From positions 35,254,294 through 35,318,293 of the forward strand of contig OX453275.1 in the NCBI GenBank assembly GCA_949710005.1: a stretch of DNA of 64,000 bases. The letters run 5' to 3'. The stretch's first letter is position 1. Each line of letters begins with the position of its first letter. Position numbers and translations under genes: made by a program. This stretch comes from Ricordea florida. Lineage: Eukaryota; Cnidaria; Anthozoa; Corallimorpharia; Ricordeidae. The notes beneath the pieces were generated by a model. It worked only from the letters and a program-made list of their open reading frames with translations. It ran no database searches and was not told the origin of the DNA. This document shows positions 54,470 to 64,000 of this stretch, piece by piece.

Positions 54470-57254
54470 GTTAGCTTAATCTTCCAGCATTGTCGTGCAC
54501 GATATGTGTGATTTTTCGCCAATTCTATTTACATTTCTTTAAAAGGAAAAGTTTGCGTATTACAAAAAAAATGGCTTGAATTCCCAAAAGTTGGATAAAT
54601 GCTTGTTGAGCTTTTCCTTTTTTTTTCGAATTTCCACTGCTTGTCATCGTGATACATTGTACCAAAGAAGTACTAAGGTCATTCTCATTTTTTGAACAGA
54701 ATACATGGCCTGCATCGCATACAAGATCGGCAGATTTCATGAAAATTGTTGAGAGCTGCGTTTACATGGGATACGTGTAGCGATAATAATAATTATTTCA
54801 AAAGATAAACAAATAGTCGAAATTTAATGCTTTACATTTTGCGAAATGCTGTAAGTTAAGAAGGTACAAGTGGTTTGGGGAGAACACGATCGAATGTCCG
54901 GGTCTATTTCTATTAATTCATTTAAAGCCTTAAAAAGGAAAATTAAGTCCAGGTATTCATGCCAGTAGCCGCTGAGCAAAATACAACCTGAGACGAAAAG
55001 TGACTGACGCTCCCTAAACCTAGAACTGACATGGGTAAAAACTCTTCAGCTTTCAAAGCTATAACATTGTGGAACTCATTAAGTAATAACACGAGGTTGA
55101 TCAGTGATCCAGGGAAAGTCCGAAATTCTTTGAAAATTGCGACATTGTTAAATAGACCGGCTTAATGCACTCTAGTTTATAACTTGTGAACTGTATATTA
55201 GACTTTTATAACTTCTTTTAATAGTAAAGGTCACGATCCCCTCGGTATTAAGCTGTATTAGCTTATCGTAAATAAATAAATGCTATCATTACTATTATTA
55301 TTATTATTATGATTAATCAGAACTGACAGTTTATTTGCTGATGACAAAATGGCAGCTTTAAAGATAATGGTTGGCCAGTTTGTAATTCTTATTGAGGGGG
55401 TAGTTTCTAAAGAAACTGGTGCTGCGTCGGTGGGGAATTGAAACACAAGAAATTGGGATTATCAAACAAGTTGATAAAGTAATTTATACCACCGTAAGGT
55501 AAAAAAGGGGGTGCTGACGTTTCGAGCGTTAGCCCTTCGTCTGAGAGAGCCCGCAGAGTGGTTTGGAACTTCATGCAACGTTTGGAAACTAGTCTTCGAG
55601 CTCGGCAAAAGTTGCTATGATAAATGAAAGTATTTTATGCAAAAAGGCCGAAATTTTCTTGCCAGATGCCAACGCGTCATAGCGTGCACCATCACAGTGC
55701 AATATCCAGATCTCGTACATGACTAGCCAGCCAATCAGAGCGCGCTTAAGAACGTACCGGTTATAAAAACGGTTAGTATAAATACTCAGGTGATTATACA
55801 AAATCGCGCGTTCTGATTGGTCTGCTATCTCAGATTGTCAGCCGATAATCACCTCGACGAACAAAATGGCTGCCAGTCGTTCGCGCGCTTTTGATGACAA
55901 AATTTTTTCGTGTTGTTCAATGCATTTTCTTTACTTTTTTTGAAATAACAACCTGTGTATTTATACAAAAACAATTATTCGCCTCAGGCTAAGTGATTAT
56001 CGGTGAATATTCACCTCGACTTCGTCTCGGTGAATATTCACCGAAAATCACTTCGCCTTCGGCGAAGAATTGTTAATAATTGTAATCTTATGAATGTTTT
56101 AGCTAGAAGTCTCTGTAACTGTATATAAGGAACGTTACCACTCAGCTTTATGACGTTCGCTCAGAAATAGTCCGATGTTCGCCAAGGAGTTATATGCTTA
56201 TATGCCTATGCACTTATATGCCTATGCACTTATATGCCTATGCTCGCAAGTAGTCTGGAGTTGTTTGGTGATCGCGTTTGCGGTGAAGTTGTCTGGAGAA
56301 GTTATCCGAAGGAGAATTCAAGAGTTGTTTGCCTCCAAGTGGATATTTCAAAGGAGCACGCTTGTCGTTTCTGTTGCGGACCGAGAACAGGCTTCTTTGG
56401 TCCGTGACCCTGTTCATGTTCCTTAGACCGCCATAATTTGTGTTCATGTTCGTGTGAGAACACCTTCATAAGGTTGAGTGTGTTCAGTTCTGTGTTGGAG
56501 CATTATTGCTTTCCCTCGGCCATTGCGTTTCTCGAAGAAGGGGTGGATTATGATTAATTTTTCTTATCAACAGCGTTCACGCGCCGTTTAACTTGTTACG
56601 CTAAGTCTGAAACACGCATCATCGCAAGCATCACACGGTAAAGCACCACGCGATCAAGTAGCTCAAACAGATGAATGTTTTTTTTGTTGTGTTCAGTTTA
56701 CGCAGGATGATTCTGGCAGAGAAGTATTGTAAGCCGCACTTTTTCGTTGTTTTTGACTAAGGCACTCAGACGAGAAAATATTTGTCTTGAGGTCATGAGG
56801 TACAGGGCGAGCACTGTGACTGAGGTCATGCAGTGCTTCATGACCAAGACATAATGCACATCAGTTTGTTAAGGAAACCATGGGAAAGTACAGAGCTACG
56901 AGGATAGGCGTTTGAAAGTGTTTATTTCATTACTCATTATTTGGGGGAGGTGGCAAGAACCGAAAAAAAAAAAAACGGGATACAACGGCAAGCAGTGAAT
57001 GCAGGTGAACACTACAAGATTCCATACATCAACATTTTCATGAAAGGAAGCACAAATCATACTGGATTTCTAGAGAATGAAAACGCAATTAATGATTGGC
57101 ACCTGTCCTCCTTTGCATGAAGGAGCCGTGTGTATGTTTGGCCCTTGTGTCTCCCAGGTCTTTATACACGTGTATGCGTTACTGACCAGCCACGTGATCA
57201 GGACGGCTGTATATTGGCTGAATTCTTTTTGACTATTTTTATTGACCGAGACCA
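54470..57254. other. Region after the THAP exon, no coding exon recognised
   Basis: Holds a short (ATT)n at about 55290, an interspersed repeat piece GCTGACGTTTCGAGCGTTAG at 55513-55532, a palindrome at 55991-56052 and the start of a repeat flank near 57190. THAP-gene exons may exist here but none is identifiable. Confidence 0.4.
55991..56052. repeat. Palindrome, 62 bp
   Basis: AAGTGATTATCGGTGAATATTCACC and its approximate inverse GGTGAATATTCACCGAAAATCACTT, separated by TCGACTTCGTCTC. The inner GGTGAATATTCACC is itself a perfect palindrome. Confidence 0.8.
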
Positions 57255-57601
57255 GGAGCGTTTACCATTTGCACGGAAAATCCGGTTGGAATGGAACTCT
57301 TGAAATGGTACAGGATTTTCCCGGTATGGTGTTTCGCCAGGCCCGAGTATCTCGCGGCTGGAAGAAAACAATAACAAATAAAAATGGCGGTGTCGAAAGA
57401 CGGGAAAAAGGGTCGAGGTGTCCGGGTCGAGAGGGATTTTTTAAATGGTACAGAAAATTCAGGTCATTTCGGTTGAAACGGGAAAAGAGGAATACGTCTG
57501 AGGAGTTCCATCTTTTCCTGAAACGTTCCTGTGGAATGAGCTGTACCATTCGAACTTCCAACCGGAATTTTCGGTTTTTGTTGACAAATGGTAAACGCTC
57601 C
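57255..57601. repeat. MITE, 347 bp, ends GGAGCGTTTACCATTTG
   Basis: The 17-bp ends are exact inverse copies. Subterminal TCCGGTTGGAA and TTCCAACCGGA also pair. It sits inside another repeat: left flank ATTGACCGAGACCA and right flank ...TATTGACCGAACAAGC belong to the family also found at 51207 and 51889. A diverged copy lies at 4665-4825. Non-coding. Confidence 0.8.
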
Positions 57602-57731
57602 AGACGTAACGCAAAAAGGAACTAGGCTGATATCCAGCCGTATTGACCGAACAAGCTAAGATTGCTAAGGTTGCCGAGTTAGTAGATACCAGTATTCAAT
57701 ACAAGCCTTTGAACCTCTGTGTTAGAATGAC

Positions 57732-59554
57732 TCATTTTAACGTGTTTCCTAAGGCTCCTCGTGTTAAGTCGACCTCAATAGGAAAAACATTCGCCCGCTT
57801 TAAGACGCCATAGCACTTCTCGTGATAATCTGTTACCGCGGAAACAAAGCGCTGGAGCTGGAACACAATGTCTTGAACTATGGACACGAAGGAAACAAGA
57901 GAGTTAAAAAAAAAAGACAAAGAAAGAAGAAAGATACAAATCGCCAGTTTAAGGTTTTGTATAGTGAATAAACAAGTTCAACATTGATTTAACACCACCC
58001 CCCCCCCCCATCAAAAATAAATAATAAATAAAACAAGAAAAAACCGAAACAAACCAACAAAAAAGAAAACAAATAAAAAAAGAAAAAAATATGACTTTTT
58101 TAGTAATACTTGTTGCGTACAGTAGTTCAGTTCCAAGGTAAACTGCGTGTAATCAGTCTTTTTTGCCTCGATCCACTGTCTGGGGAATCAATTACTGGAA
58201 ATGTTGATTCGCGCTCAACGCACAATCGCCACCAAACCCATACAAGAGCAAACAACAGCTTAGGCCCAGTTCAGAGGCCGTGCTTTTCATGTGCTGTACA
58301 TAATTGATGAATTGAGCACAGCAAAAAAGCGACGTCTGAATGAATTCGGTTCCGGAGTTTGAATTTGACGCGGCAAACAGGTCCAGTTGGACAGTATGTC
58401 GCGGCATTATTCAACACTGGAGCGGCAGGTGATTCAACACTGGAGCGGCAGCTGATTCATATGGCGCTCTTCTGATGTGCCGAACCAAATGCATACATTA
58501 TGTATTGGACTCAGGCCTTCCTCTTTCTGCTTACATACAGTAAATGGTTCTGTTTGGCACACGGTACGCCGTCTAAATCAAATGTCGCGCCAGTGTCGCT
58601 CCAAAGTCGGACCTGAAAACTACAGCGTCTGAAATATGCCTAGAACAACTGTGATTAAATAATTTCACCGTGTTTTTGGTCGAGAAGTTCCAGTTTCACA
58701 AGAACATCGGATCGCAGTTTGGCAAATCTTTCCCTTGCTAACTGCCGACACCGCAACACCACTCTGAAAGAAAAAAGGAAAACAATGGGAAGTACCTGAG
58801 TTCACACACACTGCATAACTTTCACTCATTGAAAGAGAAAGCTAATGAAATACATGTAACGAGACTAAAAGGTAATACCAGAAGGAAAATACAGACAACT
58901 GTAGTCCGTTACAAGAAGGGTGAAAAGGTGTGAAGTGATCCAAAGACAAGTGCTTGCTCTAAAATTTAATGTATACACTACTCTTCTTCTTCTCTGTTGG
59001 TGCATAGTTGGCATGTCCATTGCAGGGAAAACGTCTCCTCCGTGTACCAGCACAGATGACGTAACACAAGGTCAGACAACAAAAAAGATGTTACTGAATA
59101 ATTTACACACAATGGTGAAACAATGCGCTACGTCACCTGTTCTGGTACACGGAGTAGGAGCCGGGATAACTCAAGAATTACTGTCTTTTGACAACATAGA
59201 GTTATAAAGCAAGGTTTAGGGAGAGTGTGAAATATAACTAGTGGTAAGCCTCCTGGAAGCTTCAACTGCACTGAACAGGTAGCATACCAGTATTTTAATA
59301 TTCTCTTCAGCTTTAGGTAAAAATAAACCGGAGTAATCTTACCTGTAGTCATAATTGCCAGTTTCAACTCTGTACAGCGATTCATGTAATGCCTGTAATG
59401 TTCAAGAGATAAGAGAATTTGCTTTGCTACTAAATGTAATAATTATGTTAAGTAAATCAAATAAACGCGAGGACGCTGAAATTTTACTCTATAACTTATT
59501 GGGACAACACCAAATTTCTTCTCCAAGTTCAACCATACAACTTAGATATAGCTC

Positions 59555-59609
<55 letters not shown>

Positions 59610-62600
59610 GAAATTCCCAAGGATGGCCGCTTAATAGAGGTCCACCTGTATACTACTCGTAAGGACAATCACAAGCAGGGAGGAGGCCCACATGGCTGGA
59701 GTTTATCCCAGATTCAGAGGTAACTACAGTTGATATGTTACCCTCCCCTCCCTCCCTTGCCCCCACCAAATGGGATGTTACATGTGGTTCATAGCAGTGT
59801 TACTCCCAGCATTATATTGCTTTTATATATATTATATTGCTGGTGAATGGACAAACACTGGAGATAACTTTCTTCTGTACCAAAAGGGTCTCAGCCCAAA
59901 ACCTTGGGATCATGAGTCCACCCCCCTAAACACTGCACTTCTTGGCCTCAATGACAGCAGACACCAATGGACTGCATAAAAACTGCAGGGTTGGATATTG
60001 AGACTTACGGCATAAGCATACTCTTCATCATCCATCTCTTTGACCTTCAGGCAGTACGACTGAAATTCAAAATAATTTGACAAATTCAAAAGAAGGTACA
60101 TTAAATTGATAGACCAGAGATCTGAACAATCATGTGTGGTATACTGTATATTCTATAAAACAGTACTGGAAAGCAGGTTCTTAGGAAATCGTAGAATACT
60201 GGAATACCCAATTAAAGTTCATTGTACACAGGAGAGCTTTTCTGTTTCTGTACTTGTGCAAAGGAAAGCTTTCTACTTGGTCCTTTGAGCAGACTGCATT
60301 TTCCAGTGTGCACTGCTTAATAGATTTATTTCCCAGTCTCTCAAAGATTACTAAGCAGAAATATCTCAGATTATATAAGCTGCACACAACTAGACAGTAT
60401 ACAGTTTAGACTGAGTTTATGTATAATGTGTAAATATCACTTACCAGGTACTCAAACTTTGCATCAGCATATTTCTTTATTGTCAACTTGGTGTCTGGAA
60501 TGGCCTACAATATAATGTGCCTGAGTCAGTGATAAAACAAACAGTGTAATTTTTACGTATTTTCAACATCACCAGAAAATACTTAAACTTGACAACCAAC
60601 AATACAAACACCAAAACAACAACATATCAAAAGCAACAACTCTATAACCAGCATCTTTAACACACATACATGAATATCCTGTACATGTACTGTATACTGT
60701 ACAATGTATGTACAAAACAACAAAAATAACACCATCAACAAATTGATACAATTAGCTACAATAATCTAATGGCAACAATGAAACCAATATAAATTGACAA
60801 TGCCAACACAAACACCAACATTAACACCATCATAAGAAACAACATCACCCGAAAAAAAGGATCTGCAGTAAAATGTACTAGCGTATGGAATGAGCTAGAA
60901 CAACTTGCATTTAATAAATTATAGTACAAGAAGCAAAAATGTGTTCTTACTTTAGAAAGGTAGGTGTTAAGATCACTTAACATGGGCTTAACTTTTTTTA
61001 AATATTCCATACCAACTTTCTCAAAATTCCTGCAAAATAAATGAGGGCAATATAACATAATTTAGTTGTTATCTACAAGCAAAAGTAGAGACCTGTATAT
61101 ATCAATGATCTCAACATGAACAAAGACAAAAATATTTTACAGATTTGCACTTAAAATGATTACAAGAGCAGAACAATCATAAAAAGATGTTACAAATTAA
61201 TCAAAGGTGATGATAATGTGAGGCATTGATTTTCAAAGCCAATGTACTGTAGAAGGGCTAAAGAAAAGGCTTTTATGAGTTAGTCCATGATTCCCTTTAA
61301 AGTTCAACTTTTAATTAAAACTACTCTAGATGTTCTGTCAGTGGCAGAAGGTCAAGTTTCTCTTTAGTAAACCTTTAATTGGTCACAATCAATGATTCAG
61401 GCACATCAAGATGCTCATTTTACTGTTTATTGAATTTTGCTTGCATTTTCTTTTAAATAATTAATCACCAATAACAATGATACAGTTATATAATATAAAT
61501 TTGAGATTAATGGTAATTAAGTTAGCTATTTGAGAAGTTACAGCTTCTGCTTCAATACACTGACAGAAGATCTGGAACATTAAATCTATTAGCCAAGCAT
61601 ATAATGTCAACAGTTTAATTGTCCCCATGAAATTTCTCCAAAATGATAATTTGGTTAAAATTTTAAGTTGTTTCCACTTTAAAATTGAAACTGAAAAGTT
61701 TACACCATATACATTGTACGCTGTCCATATAAGCTGTCTGTAGCTTAATGTTTACAGGGTAAGAGGTCATTAGTTACCATGGAAACCAAATGTTGAAGAA
61801 AAAAATGCCTATGAGGCTTGACGTGCATACTAATTTAACCTTCAGATGCTTACAGGGATTGCCTCCAATGTTTTTAAGGATTATTTTAATGCTTTTAGAA
61901 CTATCTACAACAAGAGGGGAAGTGGGAAGAAATTAATGCTGCCCAAAGTGACCACTGAGACTGCAAGGAAGTCTTTTTATTTTAATGGATCAAACTTTTT
62001 AATGACATTCCACATGAAATGAAGGATCTTCACTCAGTTGTGATTTTTAAAACTTGTATTGTAGAATTCTATAGATAACAAGCCTTTTACCAGTAATTAC
62101 TTTTAAAGTTATCTGAGGCTGTATTTAGTCCTTGTTAAGCCGTTTTAGGTTTTTTACTTTTGAAGGACCCTTATTAACACCAGCTTTTTTTTACTGAAGA
62201 GGTCACCCTGGTTAAATAACATTTATTATATTTATATTACATAACAGTATCTATGGGAAGTACAAACCTGTGAGCATCACTGAATATTGCAAATGCCTCA
62301 CTTGCATTGGGCTGCAATTCTCGCACTCCTATGGCTGCAAAGATTTCTCCAAGTTCTATGAAAAAAAAAGATAGGATAGTGAAAATCACATAAAACATGA
62401 CTAGTTTTGAAGACTAACCCACAATCAGGTTCTTAACTTAACTCGGTAGAGTGAAGTGTACTGTAAAACCTACAAGCATACTCAGCTGTAATCTTATTAT
62501 TGCAAGTTCAGGAATGCCTTTTTTGCCCATTATACTGCCACAAGTGTTTTGATTGGTTGTTTTCTGGTCAATATTTCGGTTAGGAAACATTACAATGGAA

Positions 62601-63929
62601 ATGCCTTTTCTTTTGCTTGTGAAATTTGAACTCAAAGTTCACTCTAAACTATTTGATTTCTGGGGACTTGGACCTGCAGTAATAGATGAATGATACACTG
62701 TACTTTGCACTGTGCTGTATTCCATCAACGATTTCTACTATTATGGCTATAAGTTGAAAGGTAAATTTCAGTGCTTTTTCATAAGAGGTAAATTTATGTT
62801 TTAATGTCTGCAGACTTTAAGGTGAATGAATAGGGTATTACAATTTATATGGTAATACAGTTAATTATTATGTAGTAGCTTTGCTACTCAAAAATATAAA
62901 TGTTAATTACATTAAGCTAAGCATACCTTTATGAGTCTGTGCTAGATTGTAAAAGCTTTGAAGGAACTGTTTTGCATGATCCAGTAGTCCTGATAGAGAA
63001 ATGAAGTCCTACTCATTTGTAAAATTTTCATTAAGTGACTGTTATAAGTTGTAATAACTATACAACTACTATAGTTCCAAAAATGTCATAGTTCACTCTT
63101 AAACTTGCAGCACTAGCAAGGAAAAAACGATAATGCATACTAAATGAACAATAATTATGCATGTACTTGCCTTTATATATGTTAGCATTCTGTTCCAATT
63201 CTTCAAGCTTTTTTATTAATCCATCTAAGTAGAAATAAAGTTTATGTGAACAGTCAAGAAAATACTTATAAATACTTTAACTAGAACAATGTGCTCTATC
63301 TACAGTACTTTGCAAACAGAATTTCACTCCAGCTACTGCATACAAGTCAATGAGAAATTCTTACTGTTGAACAGTACTTCAGCCTGTACTGTCATAGGGG
63401 AATGCAAAGACTAAACTACATTTTGCAGACATTATCTTAAGCACATTTAAGAGCCTGAAATGAACAGTAACTGTGTCAAAAAGGCAAGCCTGGTGTACAT
63501 GTATGTATCTTGTTAGATACATATAGGGTATCAGAAGTGGAATTGTTGAAGAGGCTCATTTAGTGGCCATCTTGTTTTTTTAATTACCATGAGTACTGAT
63601 CAATAACTGCCCACAATGCTCATTTTCTTAATATGTTTATTGTACATGGAATCTTGAAGGTGTTTCTTCTTCCACCTTTGGCTAGTAACACATGATTCTG
63701 TGCTGCTCACATAGATGTACTTTCTAATACATTATACAGTCATATGTACTGCCTTGCTCATTTGGAATATTGGGGTAAAATTTAAACTTATACCTCTTAC
63801 AAGACTTTGTGTATGCATCACTTAAAATATTAACCTCACCATTGCATAAAATAGCTCTACTCAGGCCCAGAGCATCAGCAGTTGATGAACTCATGTGCTC
63901 AACAATACGATGTTTCATTTTCTTCATGA
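57732..63929 (-). CDS. PICK1: PICK1 (protein interacting with C kinase 1), 3' ten exons
   Basis: PICK1 couples a PDZ domain to a membrane-curving BAR domain and traffics receptors such as AMPA receptors. Exons seen, 5' to 3': 63840-63929, 63171-63224, 62927-62989, 62268-62355, 60951-61029, 60445-60504, 60009-60059, 59343-59392, 58669-58763, 57732-57877. All phases join without error. Translated blocks match PICK1 closely: HRIVEHMSSSTADALGLSRA (linker), IGVRELQPNASEAF, KKVKPMLSDLNTYLSK, CLKVKEMDDEEYAYA, LYRVETGNYDYR, LELLDQKHVQDIVFQLQRFV and VFPIEVDLTRG. Together they cover the whole BAR/arfaptin-like domain. The PDZ domain exons must lie beyond the right edge. The protein ends NTLK, lacking the long acidic tail of mammalian PICK1. 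The intron after 63171 starts with GC (AAAG/GCAAGT), the other nine boundaries being GT-AG. Confidence 0.95.
59556..59609 (+). repeat. (ATT)n microsatellite in a PICK1 intron
   Basis: About 18 perfect ATT units; poly-Ile frames here are artefacts. Confidence 0.95.
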
Positions 63930-64000
63930 CTGGAAGACAAAGATGGCAACTTTGCTGTTAAAAGTATGTAAGCAAAGATCAAGGACAAAAAATAAATTAC

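Noticed and set aside
57242-57625. 127-codon frame as a gene
   Set aside because: It coincides with the 347-bp MITE and its inverted ends.

Overview
The window is animal nuclear DNA, most likely from an anthozoan cnidarian such as a stony coral. Three intron-rich genes belong to animal families (galactokinase, a chondroitinase-ABC-type polysaccharide lyase, PICK1). A decayed 18S rRNA fragment reads like a cnidarian 18S. Several interspersed repeats resemble, from memory, ones common in coral genomes. The genus cannot be fixed from the sequence alone.

Layout. 1-7411 is intergenic, with a Helitron-like remnant, small repeats and a large palindrome just before a start codon. 7412-30372 (+) is a complete six-exon galactokinase gene (390 codons plus stop). 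Its third intron is about 17.8 kb because it holds a tRNA-derived SINE, a long TGAY satellite and a nearly intact Polinton/Maverick element (11310-27221). 31380-50389 (-) is a 16-exon secreted PL8-family lyase (about 1,151 aa) that converges tail to tail with galactokinase. 50390-57731 is repeat-rich and holds palindromes, an 18S rRNA fragment and one THAP-domain exon. 57732-63929 (-) is the 3' part of PICK1: linker, BAR domain and C-terminus. Its PDZ exons lie beyond the window.

The Polinton is the main accessory system. It has about 0.75 kb terminal inverted repeats carrying 11-bp minisatellites, a short target duplication, a protein-primed family B DNA polymerase, a DDE integrase, an FtsK/HerA-type packaging ATPase, a double-jelly-roll-like major capsid candidate, a possible minor capsid protein, and a row of small membrane or coiled-coil proteins that look like virion components. 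The polymerase would copy the element, the integrase insert it, and the ATPase and capsid proteins package it.

Points worth attention in the element: a T(T/C)TAAAGAT-like motif about 31-36 nt before many start codons on both strands; a structural gene cut by one in-frame TAA; no recognisable maturation protease; a five-repeat Cys/His protein whose N-terminal DNA-binding-like helices resemble those of the element's polymerase; and a GC-rich segment recurring in frame inside several genes. The two inverted repeats appear identical where read, apart from three minisatellite units and a few bases, which suggests recent insertion or homogenisation.

Exon boundaries were set by hand from GT/AG sites and reading-phase continuity. 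In all three genes the phases close exactly. No homology search was run, so family assignments rest on recognised motifs.
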